From the NCBI GenBank assembly GCA_015065425.1, contig SVQH01000005.1, positions 52,337-116,336 on the forward strand: a stretch of DNA of 64,000 bases. Reading direction: 5' to 3'. The position numbers were made by a program, and so were the translations under genes. The notes under the pieces were generated by a model, which was given only the letters and a program-made list of their open reading frames with translations, was not told the origin of the DNA and searched no databases. Source of the DNA: Oscillospiraceae bacterium (lineage in GTDB: Bacteria; Bacillota; Clostridia; Oscillospirales; Acutalibacteraceae). Shown piece after piece: positions 1-7,822 of this stretch. Position 1 is the first letter of the stretch, and each line of letters starts with the position of its first letter.

Positions 1-1430
1 AGGGCTATGTCCTTGCAGATTCCATAATCGATGTTCAGCCCTATCAGGCATTGGCTTACAGGACAAGTGACCTGTTGGATATCGGTAATGCTTTTAACTT
101 CTGGGCAGACAGCGAACACACCATCATGGCAACGGAATGGGAACACTCCACCATGAGAGAATATCTCAATTCCGATTTTTATAACACAGCCTTCACCGAT
201 GCACAAAAATCCGTGATCAACACGGTGAAACTTGAAAATCCCGTTGTTCCCGCAGGAAACCCGATCTGTAACGGTAAGGATACTTTTGATAAGATATTCC
301 TTTTCAGCTATGAGGATGCATCGGGGAATAATCTTATTTCCCCCGACAGAACGAGAGCGGGCACGGATTATGCAAAGTGTCAGGGACTTTTCAATACTGC
401 CGCTCACGATATGGCAGCGAGTGTAAACGGTCTTTATTGGCTGAGAACTCCGTATAATACGTCTTATCTCTCGTATGTACAGGAAAACGGCAGAACCGCT
501 TATTCAAGTCTTAATTTCAACAGTCAGGATACAGGTGTCGTTCCCGCAATGTATATAAACCTTGAGGCATTTACGCAAAAAAACCTCTATGAGAACATAA
601 AAATTGATTTCAATAACGGCGTGTTGACTGTTTCGGGTAACGGTATGCTTCCCGACCCGACAAAATCTATCACCACCCCCCTTAAAGAATTCTCGGAAAT
701 CACAACTGCTGTTATCATAAAAGACGGCATCACTGAAATATCCGAAAATGCATTTATGGGATTCTTTGAGACAAAAACTCTGATTTTTGAAGGAAACACC
801 GTTCTCTGCGATAAATCCTTCCCTGATTCCTTCCAGTTGTCCACTGCAGTTTTCAAGGAGGATACAACAATAAACGGTAATCCCTTTGCAAACGATATTT
901 ATTATGTAAATATATTTGTAAAGCACGGAAAATCCTGTGCCTATGAATATCTTCCCGAAGGGGTTTCAGCATTTACTTATTTATTTAATGACACAAACAT
1001 TGAAATAAACGGCAATGTCACAATGAGCACTTATGAATTCTTTGATTTCATTGCCGTAATGTGCGGTGATTATGAGAATGCAGAAACCGTAAGCTTCAAC
1101 ACCTTCACATCTACTGACCTGAGATTCTATACTTATGACAGCAAAACAGGTCAAAAAAAGCTAATCCCCGATTCGACTATATCCGATGCTGTTTTCAGTG
1201 TTGAAGTATCTCAGAACGGTGCCCCCGAAAAAGTATCCTTCAATACCCTTTGCGAAATGGCGGCAAACGGTACACTTGAAGAGTTCTGGCTTATAACAAA
1301 ATCAACAACTATCAGTGATATTCAGGACACAGAAATGGAGATAAACTCCCTCGAAGACCTTATCACCTATGCTCTCAAATGGATAGTAAGCCTTCTGAAT
1401 TTCTTCTTCTCACTGTTCTCAAGACTCTGA
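1..1430 (+). CDS. DUF6273-containing protein, 5' end cut by window
   Basis: The reading frame is open from base 3 with no stop upstream, so the start lies outside the window and this is the 3' part of a longer gene. The first 180 or so visible residues have the DUF6273 pattern: TMREYLNSDFYNTAFT, a WLRTP segment and a closing VVPAMYINL. That domain of unknown function is common in secreted or surface proteins of gut Clostridia. The following part (DGITEISENAFMGF) resembles a BspA-type leucine-rich repeat unit. The extreme C-terminus is a short hydrophobic, aromatic stretch ending in SLFSRL, possibly a membrane-associating tail. A strong terminator follows. Function is unknown; a surface or secreted role is inferred. 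Confidence 0.75.
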   Translation, partial: GYVLADSIIDVQPYQALAYRTSDLLDIGNAFNFWADSEHTIMATEWEHSTMREYLNSDFYNTAFTDAQKSVINTVKLENPVVPAGNPICNGKDTFDKIFLFSYEDASGNNLISPDRTRAGTDYAKCQGLFNTAAHDMAASVNGLYWLRTPYNTSYLSYVQENGRTAYSSLNFNSQDTGVVPAMYINLEAFTQKNLYENIKIDFNNGVLTVSGNGMLPDPTKSITTPLKEFSEITTAVIIKDGITEISENAFMGFFETKTLIFEGNTVLCDKSFPDSFQLSTAVFKEDTTINGNPFANDIYYVNIFVKHGKSCAYEYLPEGVSAFTYLFNDTNIEINGNVTMSTYEFFDFIAVMCGDYENAETVSFNTFTSTDLRFYTYDSKTGQKKLIPDSTISDAVFSVEVSQNGAPEKVSFNTLCEMAANGTLEEFWLITKSTTISDIQDTEMEINSLEDLITYALKWIVSLLNFFFSLFSRL

Positions 1431-1505
1431 TAATACTCAAAACAATCTTAAAATTACAAACTTCTTGAAGAACAAACGAATGAATAAGAAAAAATAATAA
1501 CAATT

Positions 1506-1536
1506 AAAGCCGGAGTGATAGTGCTCCGGCTTTTAG
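1506..1536. terminator. Intrinsic terminator between convergent genes
   Basis: AAAGCCGGAG and CTCCGGCTTT form a perfect 10-bp stem with an 8-nt loop, followed by TTTTAG on the + strand. It lies between the convergent DUF6273 and endonuclease/exonuclease/phosphatase genes and probably serves both. Confidence 0.85.
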
Positions 1537-1547
1537 TATAATTATTT

Positions 1548-2423
1548 TTAGTAATACATTGTAAGAGTTGCAACAACGGGGAAATGATCTGAGGGGTAGA
1601 TTCCGTTTATTTTTTCTGTCACGACATCATAGACTGCAACTTCTTTGCAGTAGGAATTTACAAAGATATAGTCAATGGGTTTGCTGTTTGTTTTGTGAAG
1701 ATTGGCATAGCCGTGGTAGGTTGCACCCGAATCCGAGGTTTCGGCTAAGTATTTTGTATCACGGAAGCCTGCTTCAAGGGCTCTTTTGTACATAAGATTA
1801 CCCTCTTTTGCATTAAGGTCGCCGGAAAAGACAACAGGCATATCATAAGCAACGGCTTTTTCGGATACAATTCTTATTGCCTCAACTCTTGAAATCGAAC
1901 CTGAATTGTCAAAATGAGCATTGAAATGTGCATAAGTAAAGCCTGTTTCCTTATCTTTAAGGACTGCCACGGTGCAGATTCTGTTAATCCATGCATCCCA
2001 ACCTTTAGAGGGCTTGTCGGGAGTTTTTGAAAGCCAGAATGTTTCTGTTGACAGAAGTTCATATTTTTCATTCTTATAAAATACGGCACTTGCCTCTCCG
2101 CCGAGATCCTTATCTCTTCCGTGGCCTGCATAAGAATATTCAGGCAAAGCCGCTGACAGTCTCTTAAGCCATGCTTCGTCAGCCTCTTCCACACCGAAGG
2201 AATCGGGGTCTGCATTTCTTATAGTCTCTACCACCTCATCCGTTCTGTTTTCGGGGCTTTTCTTACCCGTACCCTTAATATAAACATTGAAATTCATAAC
2301 GGTTATCACCTGTATCTGAGCCGTTTCGGAAATCTCCGCCTCGGGCAGCACAGTCACGGGAGTGAACCATCCGCCAATAATTGTCATCATAAATGCCATA
2401 AAAGCACTGAATATCTTTTCCAT
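1548..2423 (-). CDS. Endonuclease/exonuclease/phosphatase family protein
   Basis: This 291-residue protein has the EEP (DNase I-like) fold motifs in order: MNFNVY near the N-terminus, a Glu in FGVEEAD, AHFNAHFD, SGDLNAKEG, KPIDYIFVN and a terminal SDHFPVVAT. These are the metal and catalytic positions of the family, which hydrolyses phosphodiesters in nucleic acids, lipids or inositol phosphates; the substrate cannot be read from sequence. A hydrophobic N-terminus (FMAFMMTIIGGWF) suggests export or membrane anchoring. An ATG at 2423 has AAAGGAGAG upstream and is preferred over an in-frame TTG nine codons earlier. It lies 78 bp downstream of the GH116 gene on the same strand and may be cotranscribed with it. 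Confidence 0.85.
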   Translation of the reverse strand: MEKIFSAFMAFMMTIIGGWFTPVTVLPEAEISETAQIQVITVMNFNVYIKGTGKKSPENRTDEVVETIRNADPDSFGVEEADEAWLKRLSAALPEYSYAGHGRDKDLGGEASAVFYKNEKYELLSTETFWLSKTPDKPSKGWDAWINRICTVAVLKDKETGFTYAHFNAHFDNSGSISRVEAIRIVSEKAVAYDMPVVFSGDLNAKEGNLMYKRALEAGFRDTKYLAETSDSGATYHGYANLHKTNSKPIDYIFVNSYCKEVAVYDVVTEKINGIYPSDHFPVVATLTMYY

Positions 2424-2501
2424 ATATTTTCTCTCCTTTCGTTTTAACAATAATACAGCATATTGTAAAAATTGTCAATAAACATAAAACTCTCCTGCCT
2501 G

Positions 2502-4964
2502 TTACTGCACACTTATATCCCAACCGCTCAAATCTCCGCTGATGCAGGTGATATCGCATTTGCCGTCTGTGAAGGTAACCTTAGCTAAAATATCAGGCAG
2601 ACAAAGAGGAAAGGTTATATTTTTATCAATGGGATTAAATGCCAGCTTTTTGTTTTCGCAGTCAACCGCCATTCCCGAAGCCGCAATAAGTGTGCTCCAG
2701 CTTGACATCGGACGGGTATAGTGATGTCCGCATTCCCAATGGTCCCAGAAGGTGCCGAATCTTAACTGATTGCTGTGAATTGAGCCGACTATGGTATCGG
2801 AAATTCCGCATTCCCCGACAGACATGGCGAGAGCCGAGAAGACATATCCGATACCTGTCCATACAGCTATTGTCTGACAGTTATTATAAGTATCAATAGT
2901 TGTCTTTCTTCCCTTCGGCACGGTAGCATTGACAAGTCCTTGTTCAGCATCAAAATTATTTCTGAAAATAAATTCAACCACCGAACGGACTTTTTCATGG
3001 GGAATATTACCCTCAAGTCCTGTCATTCTCAGGAACCATTCTCCGTCAAGCTGGTCAGTCATAAGTGATTCATCGGTTTCGTCATTGTTTCTCCATAGGT
3101 TATAGTACTCACCGTTCCAGAGCTTTTCTTCAAGAGCTTTCTTTCCCTTATGGAGGATACCGTTCCATTTTTCAGAAAAGAGATTTTCTCCAACTCTGTC
3201 AGCAATGATTGTTGCAGCCTTCAAAGTAGCTAACCAAAGAACAGAAATATATACGGGTGTGCCCGAGAAATTCCACGCATCATAGGTGTTACGCTTTGTG
3301 CCGTAATCGGGCAAACCGTCATTATCCGTGTCAAGCATTTCCATAGAATCCATAGCCCGTCTGACATTATCCCACAGGGAGATAAGATACTCTCTGTCGC
3401 CTGTAAAAAGATAATCGCGAAGCACCATCAGAACAAACTGCATATTGATATCGACTCTGTCGAAGCCGTTGTCCGAGCATTTCATATCAGGCTTGAAGCT
3501 GTGATGCACTCTGCCGTCTTCCCGCTGATAACAAGCCCCCATTTTCATTTGCTTTTTCTGTAAATCAGGGAAAAGGCAGATAAGAGAAAATGATGCGTGA
3601 TAGGTTATATCCGTGGTATGAAGTCCACAGTAGCCGAGCCCCTCCCACAGACCGAATTTTCCGTTTTTGAGATAAACGGAGTCCTTTACAAGCTGTGAAA
3701 GATTGGACGACCACGTATCGGGATAAACTGACGGCAAAGAAGTACTGTAAAGAAGCTCCGAAAAACCGACGGCGGACTTAAAAATGCTGTAAAAGCCTTC
3801 TTCAAGAGTTCTGTTTGCTTCAAGGGAGCTTTTATAAAGATTTTCATAATAATGTCCGATTCTTTCACCATCCGAAGCATAGTGATTGGGAAAGTACCAG
3901 GTGAGAATAAAACGGATATTTTTCTTTTCCCCGGGCCCCAGTACAACTTCAGAGCAAAGAGCACAGGCTCCGAAATCCTCACCCCTTCTGTCATTCTGAT
4001 TATAGCAGTTGTCAAGGAAGAAAATTTTATTTTCTCTTGTTGACAGAAAATCCGGCTTGCAGTATAAAATACGGCTGAGAAGTGAAGAAACAAAGGGATA
4101 TTTTATATATTCCTCACACCAAGCATCAAGCTCAGCGTCACTTAAATGTTCAAGGTTATCAGGTAAGGGCTTAAGCTTTGTTCCGATTTCTGTATCGGGA
4201 AGTCTGCCTTTTTCTCTGAAACCGAAGAGAACGGATTCCTGTGTTACACCGAGGTCTGAATCGGCTATAAATTCCTTCATGAAACGGTAGAAAGATGCGG
4301 TAATATAGGACTTTTCTCCTTCGCCGTTTACCGAAAGACAGAGATTTCCGCAAGAGGGTGAATCGGAAGTCTCAGCCGGCTCTATAAAAATTCCCACTCC
4401 GTCACCAATACTGTGAAGAGAATTTTTGTTCCCCTCATTTTTATTTGCAACATCAGGCACAAGAGTTCCCAAAAGACTTATCTGAAGCTCACTTTCTGTG
4501 GGGTTTTCTACGGTAAAATCCATATAAAAGCCGGGTGTTGACGAAATATCACTGTTATGGGGCACAAAGGGGGAAACCGCTTTAAGGCTGAGCTTACAGG
4601 ATAACGCACTGTCTACAAAATTTAAGTCACACACAGGGAATCTGCCGTCATATTCAATTTTTTCAACGGGCTTATTCCAGGAAAACATACGGTAGGTAAA
4701 ATCATCGGCATCGGTTTTCATCCCGAGCTTTCGGACAACAGGCTTACCTTCAGCCTTCTTTTCTCTCACATAAAAAGAGAGTGCACCCGTGCTCCCCTCT
4801 CCGTCATCTTCCTTTCTTTCAAAGCAAACCTGCGTTAATCTCGGCTGATTTGCAATAAGCCAGCTGTGAAACTCACCGTCAGGAAAAAGCTCAACGCTAC
4901 CGGCACCAATGCCGCCCAAGGCAATACCGCTTGAATGGTTTTTTGTTGTGGTAATTTTAGGCAT
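2502..4964 (-). CDS. GH116 family glycoside hydrolase (GBA2-like)
   Basis: This 820-residue protein matches the non-lysosomal glucosylceramidase family GH116, whose bacterial members are beta-glucosidases or beta-xylosidases acting by retention. The N-terminal domain starts with the family hallmark GIALGGIGAGSVELFPDG; the C-terminal half is the (alpha/alpha)6 catalytic domain. By motif comparison the nucleophile should be Glu441 in LWEGLGYCGLHTTD and the acid/base Asp562 in NTYDAW. The first domain ends near residue 400, and length is normal for the family. No signal peptide is visible, so a cytoplasmic enzyme acting on imported glycosides is likely. GGGAGG sits 8 nt before the ATG. Exact substrate is unknown. 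Confidence 0.88.
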   Translation of the reverse strand: MPKITTTKNHSSGIALGGIGAGSVELFPDGEFHSWLIANQPRLTQVCFERKEDDGEGSTGALSFYVREKKAEGKPVVRKLGMKTDADDFTYRMFSWNKPVEKIEYDGRFPVCDLNFVDSALSCKLSLKAVSPFVPHNSDISSTPGFYMDFTVENPTESELQISLLGTLVPDVANKNEGNKNSLHSIGDGVGIFIEPAETSDSPSCGNLCLSVNGEGEKSYITASFYRFMKEFIADSDLGVTQESVLFGFREKGRLPDTEIGTKLKPLPDNLEHLSDAELDAWCEEYIKYPFVSSLLSRILYCKPDFLSTRENKIFFLDNCYNQNDRRGEDFGACALCSEVVLGPGEKKNIRFILTWYFPNHYASDGERIGHYYENLYKSSLEANRTLEEGFYSIFKSAVGFSELLYSTSLPSVYPDTWSSNLSQLVKDSVYLKNGKFGLWEGLGYCGLHTTDITYHASFSLICLFPDLQKKQMKMGACYQREDGRVHHSFKPDMKCSDNGFDRVDINMQFVLMVLRDYLFTGDREYLISLWDNVRRAMDSMEMLDTDNDGLPDYGTKRNTYDAWNFSGTPVYISVLWLATLKAATIIADRVGENLFSEKWNGILHKGKKALEEKLWNGEYYNLWRNNDETDESLMTDQLDGEWFLRMTGLEGNIPHEKVRSVVEFIFRNNFDAEQGLVNATVPKGRKTTIDTYNNCQTIAVWTGIGYVFSALAMSVGECGISDTIVGSIHSNQLRFGTFWDHWECGHHYTRPMSSWSTLIAASGMAVDCENKKLAFNPIDKNITFPLCLPDILAKVTFTDGKCDITCISGDLSGWDISVQ

Positions 4965-5027
4965 ATCAAAACCTCCCTATCAGTTATGAATTAAGTATAC
5001 TGTAAATTTCACATTAATTCAAGCGAC

Positions 5028-5073
5028 AAAAAAACAGACACATCATAGTGAAAAACTCAAAAATGATGTGTCT
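5028..5073 (-). terminator. Intrinsic terminator of the GGGtGRT operon
   Basis: On the minus strand AGACACATCAT pairs with ATGATGTGTCT around a 16-nt loop and is followed by GTTTTTTTG. It lies about 100 bp past the stop of the GGGtGRT gene. A second small perfect hairpin (CTGAAATGC-aag-GCATTTCAG, 5149-5169) lies between. Confidence 0.85.
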
Positions 5074-5173
5074 AATCTTTTGTTCAATGATTGAATTTGT
5101 GATTTATAAATAAATCAATTATTACGAGCCTTAGCGAGTAACAAGGTTCTGAAATGCAAGGCATTTCAGGTTC

Positions 5174-6172
5174 TTATTTACTTGCTTCTTCGATAGCAAC
5201 AGCACAAGCAACTGTCATACCAACCATGGGGTTGTTACCGGCACCTATAAGTCCCATCATTTCTACGTGAGCGGGAACTGAGGAAGAGCCTGCGAACTGA
5301 GCGTCGGAGTGCATACGTCCCATTGTGTCTGTCATACCGTAGGAAGCGGGGCCTGCTGCCATATTGTCGGGATGAAGTGTACGGCCTGTGCCGCCGCCTG
5401 ATGCAACGGAGAAATACTTCTTGCCGATTTCAATGCATTCCTTCTTATATGTGCCTGCAACGGGATGCTGGAAGCGTGTGGGGTTAGTGGAGTTACCTGT
5501 GATGGAAACGTCAACACCCTCGTGATGCATAATAGCAACGCCTTCACGAACATCGTCTGCACCGAAGCAGCGAACCTTAGCTCTGGGGCCGTTGGAGTAA
5601 GCCTTTTCACTTACGATTTCAAGCTTACCTGTCATATAATCGAACTTTGTTTCAACAAATGTGAAGCCGTTGATTCTGGAAATAATCTGAGCAGCATCTT
5701 TTCCGAGACCGTTAAGAATAACCTGAAGGGGCTCTTTTCTTACCTTGTTAGCGGAGTTAGCAATACCGATAGCACCTTCAGCAGCAGCGAAGGATTCGTG
5801 ACCTGCAAGGAATGCAAAGCACTTTGTCTCTTCTCTTAAAAGCATAGCAGCAAGGTTACCGTGGCCGAGACCAACCTTACGGTCGTCAGCAACTGAACCG
5901 GGGATACAGAAAGCCTGAAGACCTTCGCCGATAGCTTCAGCAGCGTCAGCAGCCTTTGTGCAGCCCTTCTTGAGAGCGATAGCTGTACCTGTGATGTAAG
6001 CCCAGCAAGCGTTTTCGAAGCAGATGGGCTGAATTCCCTTGATAAGGTTGTAAACGTCAATACCCTTGTCGTCACAAATCTTCTTTGCTTCTTCGAGAGA
6101 GGCAATACCGTATTTGTTGAGAGCAACGTTAATCTGATTAATTCTTCTTTCGTAACTTTCAAATAAAGCCAT
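5174..6172 (-). CDS. GGGtGRT protein, function unknown
   Basis: This 332-residue protein carries the motif GGGTGRTLHPDNMAAGP that names the conserved GGGtGRT family found in anaerobic bacteria. No enzymatic activity is established for the family, to my knowledge. It is rich in Gly/Ala and lacks a signal peptide or membrane segments, so it is probably cytoplasmic. GGGAGG precedes the ATG by 8 nt. It lies 18 bp downstream of an IscU-like scaffold gene in the same transcript; this pairing recurs in Clostridia, which suggests a role with iron-sulfur clusters or a redox cofactor. That role is inference from context. Transcription ends at the terminator near 5030-5073. Confidence 0.85.
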   Translation of the reverse strand: MALFESYERRINQINVALNKYGIASLEEAKKICDDKGIDVYNLIKGIQPICFENACWAYITGTAIALKKGCTKAADAAEAIGEGLQAFCIPGSVADDRKVGLGHGNLAAMLLREETKCFAFLAGHESFAAAEGAIGIANSANKVRKEPLQVILNGLGKDAAQIISRINGFTFVETKFDYMTGKLEIVSEKAYSNGPRAKVRCFGADDVREGVAIMHHEGVDVSITGNSTNPTRFQHPVAGTYKKECIEIGKKYFSVASGGGTGRTLHPDNMAAGPASYGMTDTMGRMHSDAQFAGSSSVPAHVEMMGLIGAGNNPMVGMTVACAVAIEEASK

Positions 6173-6190
6173 TGTTATATCCTCCCTCTC

Positions 6191-6883
6191 TTATTCTTCA
6201 CGGGGATCGATGACCTTAGCAGCATCATCGAATCTGCCGTACTGACCTGTAGCCTTAACGAGTGCTTCGTTGGCATCCATACCCTTGCGGATGTTTTCCA
6301 TCATCTTGCCCAGGTGAACGAACTTGTAGCCGATAACCTGATCGTCTTCGTCAAGAGCCATCTTTGTGATGTAGCCTTCTGCAAGCTCAAGGTATCTTAC
6401 GCCCTTAGCCTTTGTGCTGAAGAGAGTACCTACCTGGCTGCGAAGACCCTTACCGAGGTCTTCAAGACCTGCGCCTACGGGAAGACCGCCCTCTGAGAAA
6501 GCTGTCTGAGTTCTGCCGTAAACAATCTGAAGGAAAAGCTCTCTCATAGCTGTGTTGATAGCGTCACAAACAAGGTCTGTGTTAAGAGCTTCAAGAAGAG
6601 TTTTGCCGGGAAGAATTTCGGAAGCCATGGCAGCTGAATGAGTCATACCGGAGCAACCGAGAGTTTCAACAAGAGCCTCTTCAATGATACCGTTCTTTAC
6701 GTTGAGAGTAAGCTTGCAGGCACCCTGCTGAGGAGCACACCAGCCTACACCGTGTGTAAGACCGTTGATATCAGTGATCTGAGTTGAATGAGTCCATGCG
6801 CCTTCCTGGGGGATGGGAGCACACTTGTGTCCTACACCCTTTGCAACAACGCACATGTTCTGTACTTCATGTGAATAGTTCAT
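6191..6883 (-). CDS. IscU/NifU-like iron-sulfur cluster assembly scaffold protein
   Basis: This 230-residue protein shows IscU-like sequence in its middle: ALVETLGCSGMTHSAAMASEILPGKTLLEAL, with a conserved Cys in the GCSG turn. IscU-type scaffolds build Fe-S clusters for transfer to apo-proteins. It is longer than ordinary IscU (about 130-150 aa), with an N-terminal extension containing GWCAPQQGAC and a C-terminal helical part, as is usual for the version paired with the GGGtGRT protein. GGAG lies 10 nt before the ATG. It is the first gene of a two-gene operon with a good sigma-A promoter upstream. Scaffold function is from homology; its specific client is unknown. Confidence 0.82.
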   Translation of the reverse strand: MNYSHEVQNMCVVAKGVGHKCAPIPQEGAWTHSTQITDINGLTHGVGWCAPQQGACKLTLNVKNGIIEEALVETLGCSGMTHSAAMASEILPGKTLLEALNTDLVCDAINTAMRELFLQIVYGRTQTAFSEGGLPVGAGLEDLGKGLRSQVGTLFSTKAKGVRYLELAEGYITKMALDEDDQVIGYKFVHLGKMMENIRKGMDANEALVKATGQYGRFDDAAKVIDPREE

Positions 6884-6918
6884 TGGAATTATCTCCTTTC
6901 AATTTTTACATCCATATA

Positions 6919-6947
6919 ATTATACAGGTATCCGACAATATTTTCAA
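6919..6947 (-). promoter_or_regulatory. Sigma-A promoter for the IscU-like/GGGtGRT operon
   Basis: On the minus strand TTGAAA is followed after 17 nt by TATAAT. The -10 box lies about 35 nt upstream of the start codon. Confidence 0.75.
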
Positions 6948-6988
6948 GTATTTATTAATTTAATTATGTGCATTTTTGGGAAAATATA

Positions 6989-7018
6989 TTTACAAAATAT
7001 GTGAGATTGTGCTAATAT
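6989..7018 (+). promoter_or_regulatory. Putative sigma-A promoter for the DUF554 gene
   Basis: TTTACA, an 18-nt spacer and TAATAT lie upstream of the DUF554 start codon at 7054. Its position downstream of the divergent minus-strand promoter leaves room for both to be used. Confidence 0.55.
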
Positions 7019-7053
7019 TTATCGTAAATTCCCTCTCGGAGATGAAAAAAAAC

Positions 7054-7752
7054 ATGACAGGTGTGCTTATAAATACGGGAACGGTCATTTTAGGAAGCCT
7101 TCTCGGACTTTTACTGAAAAAAGGAATTCCCGAAAAAATTTCAAAAGCTGCCATGACCGCAATAGGTCTTTGCACAATATACATAGGCATTGACGGTGCA
7201 CTTGAAGGCAGTAATACCATAGTTCTCATTCTCTCAATGGTCTTCGGCACCATAATCGGAACGGCAGTTGACATTGACGGTAAAATTGAAAAGCTGGGCT
7301 CCTTTATTGAGAACAAAATGAAAAAAAACAAAGAAAAAGGCAGTGTTGCACAGGGCTTTATCACAGGCTCACTTCTTTTCTGTATAGGAGCAATGACAAT
7401 AGTGGGCTCTCTCAATGCAGGACTTAAGGGTGACAATGAGCTTCTTATAACAAAAGCGATTCTTGACCTCATTTCCTCATGTATGCTGGCAAGTACCCTC
7501 GGCATCGGCGTTCTGTTTGCTGCCTTATTCGTACTCGTCTATCAGGGCGGACTCGTACTTATGGCTTCACTTCTTCAGAGTATTCTTACAGATACTGCCA
7601 TGATAGCAGAGATAACCTGTGCAGGTTCCGTAATGATAATTGCCCTCGGACTTAATATTATCGGAATAACAAAAATCAAGGTGGCAAACTTCCTGCCCGC
7701 ACTTATACTGGTTCCTCTGTTTTTCTATCTTGTCTCTTTTCTTCCTTTATAA
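7054..7752 (+). CDS. DUF554 family membrane protein
   Basis: This 232-residue polytopic membrane protein matches the DUF554 (YdfK-like) family: it opens with GVLINTGTVILGSLLG, has a Gly-rich FGTIIGTAVDIDGKIEKLG segment and an internal FCIGAMTIVGSLNAGL motif. About seven hydrophobic segments are visible. The family is annotated as a possible transporter, but no substrate is established. The ATG at 7054 has GGAG about 10 nt upstream; earlier in-frame starts lack a ribosome binding site. It is a single-gene unit, divergent from the IscU-like operon, and ends in a strong bidirectional terminator. Confidence 0.85.
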   Translation: MTGVLINTGTVILGSLLGLLLKKGIPEKISKAAMTAIGLCTIYIGIDGALEGSNTIVLILSMVFGTIIGTAVDIDGKIEKLGSFIENKMKKNKEKGSVAQGFITGSLLFCIGAMTIVGSLNAGLKGDNELLITKAILDLISSCMLASTLGIGVLFAALFVLVYQGGLVLMASLLQSILTDTAMIAEITCAGSVMIIALGLNIIGITKIKVANFLPALILVPLFFYLVSFLPL

Positions 7753-7773
7753 TTATTAATAACCGAAATATTA

Positions 7774-7816
7774 TCACCCTCAGCATTTTTACTGTGCTGA
7801 GGGTGATTGATTTTAA
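7774..7816. terminator. Bidirectional terminator
   Basis: ATCACCCTCAGCA pairs perfectly with TGCTGAGGGTGAT around a 9-nt loop, followed by GATTGATTTT on the + strand. It separates the convergent DUF554 and phosphoesterase genes. Confidence 0.85.
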
Positions 7817-7822
7817 CAGAAA

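Noticed and set aside
504-926. Long minus-strand open frame opposite the DUF6273 gene
   Set aside because: Composition is unlike protein, there is no ribosome binding site, and the + strand frame has domain support.
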